Source: Pseudoclavibacter chungangensis (GTDB lineage Bacteria; Actinomycetota; Actinomycetes; Actinomycetales; Microbacteriaceae). From it: a stretch of DNA of 64,000 bases. Positions within the stretch are counted from its first letter, which is position 1; each line of letters opens with the position of its first letter. Where the stretch lies: positions 2,852,001-2,916,000 of the forward strand of contig NZ_JACCFV010000001.1 in the NCBI RefSeq assembly GCF_013410545.1. Direction: 5' to 3'. The notes under the pieces were generated by a model. That model was given only the letters and a program-made list of their open reading frames with translations, searched no databases and was not told the DNA's origin. The position numbers and the translations under genes are program-made. Of this stretch, positions 34,420 through 44,743 are shown piece after piece.

Positions 34420-34526
34420 GGCGGCGTCCTCCGGGTCTCGGGTCTCGCGCATCCGCCTCACGCGGGCCGGACGACCCGTCGATCGTAGCCCGGACGGCCC
34501 GACCCCCGGACGCCGAGCGTCGGTGC

Positions 34527-34562
34527 GCCGCCCGCCGCACGCCCCATGGGGCGGTGGGCGGC
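34527..34562. terminator. Terminator of the hyi-glxR-gcl-glxK-allB operon
   Basis: GCCGCCC...GCCCC-AT-GGGGC...GGGCGGC (34527-34545 with 34548-34562, small internal mismatches) lies 17 bp beyond the allB stop on the minus strand. Confidence 0.6.
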
Positions 34563-34578
34563 ACGTCCGACGGGTCCG

Positions 34579-36012
34579 TCAGTCGACCATGCCGCGACGC
34601 AGCAGACGCCCCTGCGGCGTGCGCCCGTCGACGAGCTGTCCGCGCAGGTAGGTGCGACGGACGACGCCCGCGAGCGCGCGGCCCGCGTACGGCGTGATCG
34701 GGTTCTTGTGGTGCAGCTTCGTCACGTCGACGAGGTACGCGTCGTCGGCCGCGAACACCGAGAAGTCGGCGTCGAAGCCGAGCGAGATGCGTCCCTTGCG
34801 CGTCAGCCCGGCGAAGCGCGCGGGCCGGTCGCTCATCCACGACACGACGGTCTCGAGGTCGATGCCGCGGTGACGCGCCTCGGTCCAGATGAGCGAGAGG
34901 CCGAGCTGGAGGGAGGACACCCCACCCCAGGCGACCGCGAAGTCGCCGTTGTCAAGGTCCTTCAGGTCGAGCGTCGAAGGCGAGTGGTCCGAGACGATGA
35001 AGTCGATCGTGCCGTCCTCGAGCCCCTGCCAGAGGAGCTCGCGGTTGCCGGCCTCGCGGATCGGCGGGCAGCACTTGTACTGCGTGCCGCCCACGGGGAT
35101 CTCCTCGGCCGTGAGTGTGAGGTAGTGCGGGCACGTCTCGACCGTGAGGTGCACGCCGTCGCGCTTCGCGCTGCGGATCATCGCGAGCGCGTCGGACGAG
35201 GACAGGTGCAGCACGTGCGCGCGCGCCCCCGTCCAGCGGGCCCGCTCGATCACCTCGGCGATCGCGATGTTCTCCGCACCACGGGGTCGCGATGCGAGGA
35301 ACTTGCCGTAGTCGTCGCCCTCGGGCGACGGGGCACGGTCGATCGCGCGCGAGTCCTCGGCGTGCACGAGCATGACGGAGTCGAACGACGCGAGCTCGCG
35401 CATGTCCGTCTCCATCTCGTCGGCGTCGAGCGGCGGGAACTCGTCGACGCCCGAGTGCAGCAGGAAGCACTTGAACCCGAACACGCCGTCGTCGTGCAGG
35501 GCGCGCAGTTCGCCCGTGTTGCCGGGCACCGCACCGCCCCAGAAACCGATGTCGACGTGGGCCTGGTCGCACGCGACGTCGCGCTTCACCTCGAGTGCGG
35601 CGACGTCGATCGTCGGCGGGATGCTGTTGAGCGGCATGTCGACGATCGTCGTCACGCCACCGGCCGCGGCGGCGCGCGTCGCGGACGCGAAGCCCTCCCA
35701 CTCCGTGCGGCCGGGTTCGTTGACGTGCACGTGCGTGTCGACGAGGCCGGGGATGAGCGTCTCGTCGTCGGCGAGCTCGACGATCTCGTCACCCTCCAGC
35801 CCGTTGCCGAGCGGTTGGAGTGCGACGACGACACCGTCGCGCACCCCGACCTCGCGCGGACGGATGCCGGAGGTGGTGAGGACCCGTGCACCGCGGATCA
35901 CGAGGTCGTAGCGCTCCGAGCCGTCGACGGCACGCACGTCGCCGTCGACGTCCGTCCGCGCGGCGTCCCGGTCGGGAGCCGGTGCACCGTTCTCGGTGTT
36001 CTCGTTGGTCAC
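34579..36012 (-). CDS. allB: Allantoinase
   Basis: A 477-residue cyclic amidohydrolase that opens allantoin to allantoate. Metal ligands are visible as the HxH in DTHVHVNEPG, the carbamylated Lys in FGFKCFLLHSG, His in LVHAEDS and HVLHLSSSDAL, and Asp in SDHSPS; GGTQYKCCPPIRE is the substrate loop. The N-terminal 30 residues are an acidic extension. GTG 36012 follows AAGGA by seven bases. It is the last gene of the leftward hyi-glxR-gcl-glxK-allB operon, so the enzyme that releases the first open-chain ureide is made together with those that consume glyoxylate. Confidence 0.93.
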   Translation of the reverse strand: MTNENTENGAPAPDRDAARTDVDGDVRAVDGSERYDLVIRGARVLTTSGIRPREVGVRDGVVVALQPLGNGLEGDEIVELADDETLIPGLVDTHVHVNEPGRTEWEGFASATRAAAAGGVTTIVDMPLNSIPPTIDVAALEVKRDVACDQAHVDIGFWGGAVPGNTGELRALHDDGVFGFKCFLLHSGVDEFPPLDADEMETDMRELASFDSVMLVHAEDSRAIDRAPSPEGDDYGKFLASRPRGAENIAIAEVIERARWTGARAHVLHLSSSDALAMIRSAKRDGVHLTVETCPHYLTLTAEEIPVGGTQYKCCPPIREAGNRELLWQGLEDGTIDFIVSDHSPSTLDLKDLDNGDFAVAWGGVSSLQLGLSLIWTEARHRGIDLETVVSWMSDRPARFAGLTRKGRISLGFDADFSVFAADDAYLVDVTKLHHKNPITPYAGRALAGVVRRTYLRGQLVDGRTPQGRLLRRGMVD

Positions 36013-36082
36013 GGTCGTTCCTTCCGGTTGTGTTGGTCGCGGCGGACGCCGGATCGTTCCGATCCGGCTCCGTCGCCCGGGA

Positions 36083-37267
36083 TCAGACCCCGGCGCGGTC
36101 CTCGCGCACGGTGTCGTCGGCCGCGGCGTTCGCCGATTCGGCCTGGAAGTGTTCGGCCGCGATGTCGCGACCGATCGAGCGGAGGAGCGTCGCGGCCTCG
36201 CGGATGCTCGTCTCGGCGTCCGGGGCGCGGTCGCTCGTGGCGTAGCAGGCCGCGAAGCCCGCGTCGCGCCACTGCGACTCATCGAGGAGCGAGCGGCCGC
36301 ACACGGCGACCGTCGGGACGCCGTGCACGTTCGCGACGGCGACGACGCCCATCGGGGTCTTGCCGCCGAGGCTCTGCTCGTCGAACGAGCCCTCACCCGT
36401 GATCGCGAGGTCCGCGCCGCGCATGCGGTCGTCGAGGTCGGTGAAGCCGACGACGACCTCGACACCCGGGCGTCGTTCGGCACCGAGCGCGGCGAGCGCA
36501 CCGTAGCCGACCCCGCCCGCGGCACCGGCACCGGGGTGCACCCGCGCCGAGGTCCCGTCGCCGCCCACGGCTGCGTCGAGCGCGTCGGCGAACGCCGCGA
36601 GTCCGGCGTCGAGCGCGGCGACGTCGTCGGCCGACGCGCCCTTCTGGGGTCCGAAGACCGCGGCCGCGCCGGCGTCGCCGAGCAGCACGTGATCGACGTC
36701 GCTCGCGAGCACGACGGTCGCGTCGGCCAGGCGCGGGTCGAGCCCCTCGAGACCGACGGTCGCGACGTCGACGAGTGCACCGCCGCCGTCCGCGACCTCG
36801 TTCCCCTCGGCGTCGAGGAGCGTCGCCCCGAGCGCCGCGAGCATCCCCGCGCCGCCGTCCGTCGATGCGCTACCGCCGATCGCGAGGACGAGTTCCCGCG
36901 CGCCCGCGTCGAGCGCCGCGCGCACGAGCTCGCCCGTGCCGCGCGAGCTCGCACGCAGTGCATCGCGCTCCTCGCGCGGGAGGAGTTCGAGCCCGGACGC
37001 CGCGGCCATCTCGATGACCGCGACGCCGTCGCGCAGTGCCCACACCGCCTCGACGGGCGCCCCGAGCGGGCCCGACACGGTCGTCGTGCGCCGCTCGAAG
37101 CCACCACCGAGCGCGGCATCGACCGTGCCCTCGCCGCCGTCGGCGACGGGCACGACGTCGATACCGAGCGTCGGCAACGACTCGCGGAGCCCCTCCCCGA
37201 CCGCCTGCGCGACCTCGGTCGCGGTCAGCGACCCCTTGAACTTGTCGGGTGCGATGACGATGCGCAC
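36083..37267 (-). CDS. glxK: Glycerate 2-kinase (GlxK/GarK family)
   Basis: A 394-residue kinase that phosphorylates D-glycerate to 2-phosphoglycerate, returning glyoxylate carbon to glycolysis. It begins MRIVIAPDKFKGSLTA, the classical GarK/GlxK opening, with VVPVADGGEGTVDA, VIEMAAASGL, GGSASTDGGAGMLAALGA and GEGSFDEQSLGGKTP as further family motifs. It lies between gcl and allB in the same operon (28 bp from gcl, 70 bp from allB). Confidence 0.92.
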   Translation of the reverse strand: MRIVIAPDKFKGSLTATEVAQAVGEGLRESLPTLGIDVVPVADGGEGTVDAALGGGFERRTTTVSGPLGAPVEAVWALRDGVAVIEMAAASGLELLPREERDALRASSRGTGELVRAALDAGARELVLAIGGSASTDGGAGMLAALGATLLDAEGNEVADGGGALVDVATVGLEGLDPRLADATVVLASDVDHVLLGDAGAAAVFGPQKGASADDVAALDAGLAAFADALDAAVGGDGTSARVHPGAGAAGGVGYGALAALGAERRPGVEVVVGFTDLDDRMRGADLAITGEGSFDEQSLGGKTPMGVVAVANVHGVPTVAVCGRSLLDESQWRDAGFAACYATSDRAPDAETSIREAATLLRSIGRDIAAEHFQAESANAAADDTVREDRAGV

Positions 37268-37295
37268 GGTGCTCCCCTCGTCGGGCGGTGTGTCG

Positions 37296-39104
<1,809 letters not shown>

Positions 39105-39125
39105 GGTGGTCTCCCTGTGGGTACG

Positions 39126-39157
39126 GCGGGTGCGGGGCGCCATCGCCCCGCACCCGC
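39126..39157. terminator. Hairpin inside the glyoxylate operon, between glxR and gcl
   Basis: A perfect 14-bp stem (39126-39139 with 39144-39157) with a 4-nt loop in the 71-bp gap between two genes of the same operon. It could attenuate transcription, stabilise the upstream message or protect an RNA end. There is no T-run. Confidence 0.55.
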
Positions 39158-39175
39158 TCGATCGATCTGGTTGGC

Positions 39176-40063
39176 CTAGGCGTCGCTGCCGCGGCCGGAG
39201 AGCTCCTCGACGAGAAGCAGGAGCGCCGAGTGGTCGAGCGATCCGTAGCCCTTCTGGCGGGCGGCGCCCATGATCTGGGCGGTGAGTGCGCCGAGCGGGA
39301 TGACGACGCCGGCCTCGCGGGCGGCGCTCGTGACGATGCCCAGGTCCTTGTGGTGGAGGTCGATGCGGAATCCGGGCTCGAACTCGTGCTTCACCATCGA
39401 CGCGGCCTTGCGGTCGAGGATGCGGTTGCCGGCGAGGCCGCCCGCGAGCACCTCGATCGCGGCAGTGGTGTCGACGCCGTACGCCTCGAGAAACACGAGC
39501 GACTCGGCGACGAGCTGGATGGTACCGGCCACGATGAGCTGGTTCGCCGCCTTGACGGTCTGGCCGGACCCTGCCGGTCCGACGCGCACGATCGTCTTGC
39601 CGACGGCCTCGAGAACGGGGCGGACCTGCTCGACGACGTCCTCGTCGCCGCCGATCATGATCGAGAGCGCGCCCTCGATCGCGCCGGCCTCGCCGCCCGA
39701 GACGGGCGCGTCGAGCGCCCGCAGGCCGGCGGCGTTCGCGGCCTCGGCGAGCCGGACCGACACGTCGGGCCGGATCGTCGAGAAGTCGACCCACACGGCG
39801 CCGTCGCGGGCGTTCGCGAACACGCCGTCCTCCCCCGAGACGACGGCCTCGACGTCGGGCGAGTCGGGCACCATCGTGAAGACGAGGTCCGCCTCGGCGA
39901 CGGCCTGCGCGACGGAGTCGGCGCCGCGGCCACCCGCCTCCACGAAGCGGTCGACGGCGGGGCGGCTGCGGTTGAAGCCGATGACGTCGTGGCCCGCCTG
40001 GACGAGGTTCTTCGCCATGGGCAGGCCCATGATGCCGAGGCCGATGAATGCGATGCTGGTCAT
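39176..40063 (-). CDS. glxR: Tartronate semialdehyde reductase (2-hydroxy-3-oxopropionate reductase)
   Basis: A 295-residue NAD(P)-dependent beta-hydroxyacid dehydrogenase. The N-terminal Rossmann motif is [15 protein letters not shown], the substrate-binding stretch is [11 protein letters not shown], the catalytic Lys is in GQTVKAANQ, and [14 protein letters not shown] follows. Context (gcl downstream, hyi upstream) identifies the substrate as tartronate semialdehyde, giving D-glycerate. ATG 40063 has GGAAGG upstream. Member of the hyi-glxR-gcl-glxK-allB operon. Confidence 0.93.
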   Translation of the reverse strand: MTSIAFIGLGIMGLPMAKNLVQAGHDVIGFNRSRPAVDRFVEAGGRGADSVAQAVAEADLVFTMVPDSPDVEAVVSGEDGVFANARDGAVWVDFSTIRPDVSVRLAEAANAAGLRALDAPVSGGEAGAIEGALSIMIGGDEDVVEQVRPVLEAVGKTIVRVGPAGSGQTVKAANQLIVAGTIQLVAESLVFLEAYGVDTTAAIEVLAGGLAGNRILDRKAASMVKHEFEPGFRIDLHHKDLGIVTSAAREAGVVIPLGALTAQIMGAARQKGYGSLDHSALLLLVEELSGRGSDA

Positions 40064-40100
40064 GATTGCCTTCCGGGTTCGTTGGTCGTGCGGTCGGGCC

Positions 40101-40901
40101 TCAGCGCCCGCTGCCGCTCTCGTCGAGCCACGCGAACGGCGTGGCGCTCGTGGCCTTGTACTCGAGGCCGATCTGGCCGGTGTAGCCGAGCTCGCGGCTG
40201 CGCTCGAGCCACTCGGCGAGCGGCAGGTCGCCCGTGCCGGGCTCGCCTCGGCCGGGGGCGTCGGCGATCTGGATGTGACCGAAGTCCGGCGCGTGCGCCT
40301 CGATGACGGCGGCCACGTCGTCGCCGTTGACGGACAGGTGGTAGAAATCGGCGAGGAGCTTGACCGTCCCCGGGCCGCCGGCGGACTCGACGCGTGCGAT
40401 GACGTCGAGCGCGTCACGGGCCGTGAGGATCGGGAACCCCTCGGCACCCGAGACGGGCTCGAGCAGGACGGTACCGCCGATGCGGTCGACCGCCGCCGCC
40501 GCGAGCGCGAGGTTCTCGGCGCCGAGTGCGTCCTGCTCCTCGGCCGGGACCCCGTCGACGCGGCGGCCGTAGAGCGCGTTGAACGCGCGGGTGCCGAGGC
40601 GCTCGCCGATGCCCGTGACGACGTCGAGGTTGTCGCGGAACTCCTGCGAGCGCGCTGGGTCGGAGAGCACACCACGGTCGCCCGCGGGCATGTCGCCCGC
40701 GAAGAAGTTGAGGCCCGTGAGCTGCACTCCCGCATCCTCGATGGCGGCGACGAACGCGTCGATCTCGTCCTGAGCGGGCGTCGGGCTCGCGAACGGCCAC
40801 CAGAACTCGACGGCGTCGAAGCCTGCGGCCTTCGCCGCGGCGGGCCGCTCGAGCAGCGGCAGATCCGTGAGGAGGATCGAGCAGTTCACCGTGTACGTCA
40901 T
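40101..40901 (-). CDS. hyi: Hydroxypyruvate isomerase
   Basis: A 266-residue TIM-barrel isomerase (AP-endonuclease 2/Hyi superfamily) interconverting hydroxypyruvate and tartronate semialdehyde. Metal ligands and family motifs are VEFWWPF near the front, LLEPVSG (Glu), LLADFYHLSV (Asp, His), HIQIADAPGRGEPGTG and IGLEYKAT (Glu). It is the first gene of the glyoxylate operon, and an inverted repeat of the kind also found at iclR and uraD lies 16 bp before its ATG. Confidence 0.92.
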   Translation of the reverse strand: MTYTVNCSILLTDLPLLERPAAAKAAGFDAVEFWWPFASPTPAQDEIDAFVAAIEDAGVQLTGLNFFAGDMPAGDRGVLSDPARSQEFRDNLDVVTGIGERLGTRAFNALYGRRVDGVPAEEQDALGAENLALAAAAVDRIGGTVLLEPVSGAEGFPILTARDALDVIARVESAGGPGTVKLLADFYHLSVNGDDVAAVIEAHAPDFGHIQIADAPGRGEPGTGDLPLAEWLERSRELGYTGQIGLEYKATSATPFAWLDESGSGR

Positions 40902-40917
40902 CGGACCGGCCCTTCAT

Positions 40918-40932
40918 TTTCACTATGTGGAA
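40918..40932. promoter_or_regulatory. Candidate IclR-type operator upstream of hyi
   Basis: TTTCAC-TAT-GTGGAA, a 6-3-6 inverted repeat, lies 16 bp before the hyi start on its promoter side. The same architecture is found at 49133, 49154 and 55169. Confidence 0.6.
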
Positions 40933-41040
40933 GAAAAGTTCTGATGTACGAAATGGTAGCTCCGCCGTGCGCCGGGTGTCAACCGCCGGACGCCCTGCCC
41001 CGAGTTTCCCCGACGCGCCCGCTCACCCGCCGGACACCCC

Positions 41041-41070
41041 TTGCGCCGCCGAGCGGGCGCGGATTATGTT
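41041..41070 (+). promoter_or_regulatory. Possible promoter of the NCS1 permease gene
   Basis: TTGCGC (41041-41046), an 18-bp spacer and TATGTT (41065-41070). This is the most AT-rich spot in the 349-bp gap between hyi and the permease gene; the remaining leader of about 180 bp to the GTG shows no recognised riboswitch. Confidence 0.4.
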
Positions 41071-41250
41071 GAGGCCCGTTTCACGAGCTCGGCACCTTCC
41101 GTCGGCTCCCCTCGCGCGCCACCGCTCCACGGCGCGATGCGCCATCCGCACCATCGCGTGTCGCACGCAACCGGGCACGCAATTCGATCGACGGTGATCG
41201 TCTCGGCGCCACGGCGTCATCCCAGACCGAACGACCCCTGCGAGGTTCCC

Positions 41251-42825
41251 GTGTCCATCGACGACCGCGACGTCCCGCCGCCCCCGTTCTCACCCGCCCC
41301 GGGGCAGCCCGCCGACGCGAGCGATCCGCGCGCGGTCGCCCCAGACCTCGCCCACGATGCGACGACACCACCCACGCCGAGCGGCACGAGCGCCCGGCTC
41401 TACAACCGCGATCTCGCCCCCTCGAAGCGCGAGGGCCGCACGTGGAGTGCGTACAGCATCTTCACCCTCTGGGCGAACGACGTGCACAGCCTCGGCAACT
41501 ACGCGTTCGCGATCGGTCTGTTCGCCCTCGGGCTCGGCGGCTGGCAGGTACTGACCGCGCTCGGCGCGGGAGCGGTGCTGCTCTTCGCCCTCCTCACGCT
41601 CTCGGGCTTCATCGGCGAGAAGGTCGGCGTCCCGTTCCCCGTCATGAGCCGTATCTCGTTCGGCGTGCACGGTGCGCAGATCCCCGCGCTCATCCGCGGC
41701 ATCGTCGCGATCGCGTGGTTCGGGATCCAGACCTACCTCGCCTCCATCGTGCTGAACGTACTCCTCGTCGCGGTGTTCCCCGGCGTCGCCGGGCTCGACG
41801 AGATCGAGTTCCTCGGACTGTCCGTGCTCGGCTGGATCACGTTCGTCGCGCTCTGGATCGTGCAGGTCCTGATCGTGAGCTACGGCATGGAGATGATCCG
41901 ACGCTACGAGGCGTTCGCGGGCCCGATCATCCTCGTGACGTTCGTCGCACTCGCGGTGTGGATGCTCTGGCGCGCCGACTTCGACATCGCGTGGTCGACG
42001 CCGGACAGCCTCACGGGCTGGCCGATGTGGTCGAAGATCCTCGGCGGCGGCATGCTGTGGGTGTCGATCTACGCGACCTTCCTGCTCAACTTCTCGGACT
42101 TCACGCGCGGCGCGAAGTCACGCGCGTCGATCGTGCAGGGCAACCTGTGGGGCATCCCGATCAACATGCTGCTGTTCGGGGCCGTCGTCGTGATCCTCGC
42201 GGGTGCGCAGTTCAAGATCGACGGCACGATCATCGAATCGCCCGCCGACATCGTCGCCGCGATCCCGAACACCCTGCTGCTCGCGCTCGCCTCGCTCGCG
42301 CTCGTCGTCCTGACGATCGCGGTCAATCTCATGGCGAACTTCGTCGCCCCGACGTACGCGCTCATGAACCTCTTCCCGAAGCGGCTCGACTTCCGCCGCG
42401 CCGCGATCGTCTCGGCCGTCATCGGTCTCGTGATCCTGCCGTGGAACCTCTACGACTCGCCAGTCGTCATCAACTACTTCCTCGGCGGGCTCGGCGCGCT
42501 CCTCGGCCCGCTGTTCGGCATCATCATGGCCGACTACTGGCTCGTCCGCCGCGCCCGCATCAACGTGCCGGACCTGTACTCCGAGGCCGCCTCGGGCGAC
42601 TACCACTACCGGGACGGCGTCAACCCGCGCGCGGTCGTCGCCCTCACGGTCTCGGGCGTCGTCGCGCTCCTGTGCGTGTTCGTGCCCGTGCTGCACCCGC
42701 TCACCGACTTCGCGTGGCTCATCGGGGCTGGGCTCGGCGCGGTCATCACGCTCCTCATCGCGAACCACAAGCACCCGTTCACCGACCGGGACGGCGAGAC
42801 GATCGCGATCGCGGTCGTGCACTGA
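41251..42825 (+). CDS. NCS1-family nucleobase/allantoin permease
   Basis: A 524-residue inner-membrane carrier with about twelve helices. After a 55-residue Pro/Asp-rich N-terminus comes LYNRDLAPSKREGRTWSAYS and FTLWANDVHSLGNYAF, then PVMSRISFGVHGAQIPALIRG and WFGIQTYLAS, the sodium- and substrate-site helices of the NCS1 (PucI/FurD/Mhp1-like) family; NFSDFTRGAKS is the mid-loop motif. NCS1 proteins import allantoin, hydantoins, uracil or cytosine by sodium or proton symport; the neighbours (allantoinase, racemase, AllE) favour allantoin. GTG 41251 has GAGG six bases upstream. It is divergent from hyi and is followed 69 bp later by the racemase gene. Confidence 0.9.
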   Translation: MSIDDRDVPPPPFSPAPGQPADASDPRAVAPDLAHDATTPPTPSGTSARLYNRDLAPSKREGRTWSAYSIFTLWANDVHSLGNYAFAIGLFALGLGGWQVLTALGAGAVLLFALLTLSGFIGEKVGVPFPVMSRISFGVHGAQIPALIRGIVAIAWFGIQTYLASIVLNVLLVAVFPGVAGLDEIEFLGLSVLGWITFVALWIVQVLIVSYGMEMIRRYEAFAGPIILVTFVALAVWMLWRADFDIAWSTPDSLTGWPMWSKILGGGMLWVSIYATFLLNFSDFTRGAKSRASIVQGNLWGIPINMLLFGAVVVILAGAQFKIDGTIIESPADIVAAIPNTLLLALASLALVVLTIAVNLMANFVAPTYALMNLFPKRLDFRRAAIVSAVIGLVILPWNLYDSPVVINYFLGGLGALLGPLFGIIMADYWLVRRARINVPDLYSEAASGDYHYRDGVNPRAVVALTVSGVVALLCVFVPVLHPLTDFAWLIGAGLGAVITLLIANHKHPFTDRDGETIAIAVVH

Positions 42826-42894
42826 CGTGTGGTCACCCCACGCGCCGAGCCACCCCATGCCACCCACCGATCGCGTCACCACCGGAGGAACCCG

Positions 42895-43617
42895 ATGAAG
42901 ATCCTCGTCGCCAACGTCAACACGACCGCATCGATGACCCGCTCGATCGTCGAGCAGGCCGAACGCGCGGCATCGCCAGGGACCGAGATCGTGGGCATCA
43001 CGCCCGCGTTCGGCGCGGAGTCGTGCGAGGGCAACTTCGAGAGCTATCTCGCCGCCGTCGCGGTCATGGACGCCGTCACGCGCTACGAGGGGCCGTTCGA
43101 CGCGGTCGTGCAGGCCGGCTACGGCGAGCACGGCCGTGAGGGACTGCAGGAGCTGCTCGACGTGCCCGTCGTGGACATCACCGAGGCGGCCGCGTCGACC
43201 GCGATGTACCTCGGGCACCGCTACTCGGTCGTGACGACACTCGACCGCACCGTGCCGCTCATCGAGGACCGCCTGTTGCTCGCGGGACTCCGGGCGCGCT
43301 GCGCCTCGGTGCGCTCGTCGGGGCTCGGGGTGCTCGAGCTCGAGGAGGATCCGGCCCGCGCGGTCGAGGCGATCGTCGAGGAGGCGGCGATCGCCGTGCG
43401 CGAGGACCACGCGGAGGTGATCGTGCTCGGCTGCGGCGGCATGGCCGATCTCGAGGCGGCGATCACGGCTCGGCTCGGGGTACCGGTCGTCGACGGGGTC
43501 GCGGCCGCGGTCACGGTGGCCGAGTCGCTCGTCCGCCTCGGCCTGTCGACCTCGAAGGTGCGCACCTACGCGCCGCCGCGGCGCAAGCGCGTCACCGGCT
43601 GGCCGATCACGTCGTGA
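42895..43617 (+). CDS. Asp/Glu/hydantoin racemase family protein (probable allantoin racemase-like)
   Basis: A 240-residue member of the hydantoin/allantoin racemase group, which converts between the two forms of allantoin or 5-substituted hydantoins by a two-cysteine mechanism. The second cysteine is present (LGCGGMADLEAAI), but where the first is expected (typically near ACF in VVxACF) the sequence is VVQAGYGEHGREGLQELL, with no Cys. It may therefore be a non-racemase subfamily or use another residue. ATG 42895 follows GGAGG. It is probably co-transcribed with the permease and ends at a bidirectional terminator. Confidence 0.78.
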   Translation: MKILVANVNTTASMTRSIVEQAERAASPGTEIVGITPAFGAESCEGNFESYLAAVAVMDAVTRYEGPFDAVVQAGYGEHGREGLQELLDVPVVDITEAAASTAMYLGHRYSVVTTLDRTVPLIEDRLLLAGLRARCASVRSSGLGVLELEEDPARAVEAIVEEAAIAVREDHAEVIVLGCGGMADLEAAITARLGVPVVDGVAAAVTVAESLVRLGLSTSKVRTYAPPRRKRVTGWPITS

Positions 43618-43639
43618 CCGGACGGGTGACCGACGACGA

Positions 43640-43668
43640 ACGGGCCCGCGCGTCGTGCGCGGGCCCGT
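43640..43668. terminator. Bidirectional terminator between racemase-like gene and allE
   Basis: A perfect 12-bp stem (43640-43651 with 43657-43668), 5-nt loop, in the 78-bp gap between convergent genes. Confidence 0.75.
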
Positions 43669-43695
43669 CACGGAACCACCCGGACGGACGAGCCG

Positions 43696-44517
43696 TCAGA
43701 GCGTGATCTGGCGGTTCACGTCCTTGTAGAGCAGGTAGCGGAAGCGGCCAGGGCCACCCGCGTAGCAGGCCTGCGGGCAGAACGCGCGCAGCGAGAAGTA
43801 GTCGCCGGGCTGCAGCTCGACCCAGTCGTCGTTGAGCCGGTACACCGCGTTCCCCTCCAGGACGTAGATGCCGTGCTCCATGACGTGCGTCTCGAGGAAC
43901 GGGATCTTCGCGCCCGGCTCGAACGTGACGACCGTGACGTGCATGTCGTAGGCGAGATCGGTCGGGTCGATGGGCCTGGACGTCGACCACTTCCCGTCGG
44001 TCCCCGCCATCGGGATCGGTTCGAGGTCGTGGTCGTTGCCGACGATGGCGGCGGGCGTGAGGCCCGCCACGAACTCGTGGCGCTTGCGGAACCAGTGGAA
44101 CTGCCCCGCCTCGGCGCCCGTGTTGTGCAGCGACCACGTCGCGGCGGGCGGCACGAACGCGAAACCGCCGGCCGTGAGCACGTGCGTCTCGCCGTCGAGG
44201 ACGAGCGTGAACTCACCGCTCAGGACGAACAGGAAGCCCTCGACCTCCGGCTGCGGTTCCGGCGCGTCGGAGCCGCCGCCGGGCTGCACCTCGAGCACGA
44301 GCTGCGCGAAGGTCGTCGCGCCCGACGCGATGGGGCGGTTGAGGATCCAGGCACGCGTGCCGGTCCACTCGGGCAGGAAACTCGCGACGATGTCGCGCAT
44401 GACGCTGTGCGGGATGACCGTGTACGCCTCGGTCACGATCGCCGCGGATCCGAGCGAGTCGGTCTGCGGCGGCAGGGTCGGGTCGATGGTCGCGTAGGTG
44501 TAGTCGGGTGCCGTCAT
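43696..44517 (-). CDS. allE: (S)-ureidoglycine aminohydrolase
   Basis: A 273-residue bicupin that releases ammonia from (S)-ureidoglycine, giving (S)-ureidoglycolate. The front has YAVIP-like YTVIPHSVMRDIVASFLPEW and AWILNRPIASGATTFAQL. The C-terminal cupin holds the manganese ligands (ETHVMEHGIYVLEGNAVYRL with Glu, His and His, and LQPGDYFSLRAFCPQACYAGG). ATG 44517 has GAGGAAGG upstream. It stands alone on the minus strand, convergent with the racemase-like gene. The enzyme that makes its substrate (allantoate amidohydrolase) is not in the window. Confidence 0.92.
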   Translation of the reverse strand: MTAPDYTYATIDPTLPPQTDSLGSAAIVTEAYTVIPHSVMRDIVASFLPEWTGTRAWILNRPIASGATTFAQLVLEVQPGGGSDAPEPQPEVEGFLFVLSGEFTLVLDGETHVLTAGGFAFVPPAATWSLHNTGAEAGQFHWFRKRHEFVAGLTPAAIVGNDHDLEPIPMAGTDGKWSTSRPIDPTDLAYDMHVTVVTFEPGAKIPFLETHVMEHGIYVLEGNAVYRLNDDWVELQPGDYFSLRAFCPQACYAGGPGRFRYLLYKDVNRQITL

Positions 44518-44687
44518 CGTCGGGCCTTCCTCGGTCGTGTCGTGGGAATCGGTGCGTACCCCGAGCGGGACGGGGAACGGTTCGACGGGCGTGGGGCGAT
44601 CGGGCCCTTGGGTGGCGCACCGTCCGAGGCGTGCGGCTCGGTCGGGTGCGGTGGGTGCGCGTGCTGGTGCGGGTGCACGTGCGCCCA

Positions 44688-44717
44688 CGGGCGCCCGGAC
44701 GGTGGTCCGGACGCCCG
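44688..44717. terminator. Terminator of the malic enzyme-aceB-DUF6986 operon
   Basis: A 13-bp stem (44688-44700 with 44705-44717, one mismatch that is a G-T pair on the minus strand) with a 4-nt loop, 27 bp past the end of the DUF6986-like gene. The rest of the 226-bp gap to allE is GTGCGGGTGC-like low-complexity sequence. Confidence 0.6.
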
Positions 44718-44743
44718 CGGGCCGAGTGCTGCGCGAGGGTCCG

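Noticed and set aside
34420..34461. ATG starts upstream of tdk
   Set aside because: They lack a ribosome-binding site; TTG 34419 has GGAGG at the right distance and matches the family start.
41071..41250. Riboswitch in the NCS1 permease leader
   Set aside because: The leader of about 180 bases is long enough, but I could not assemble any known aptamer pattern or a paired terminator from it.
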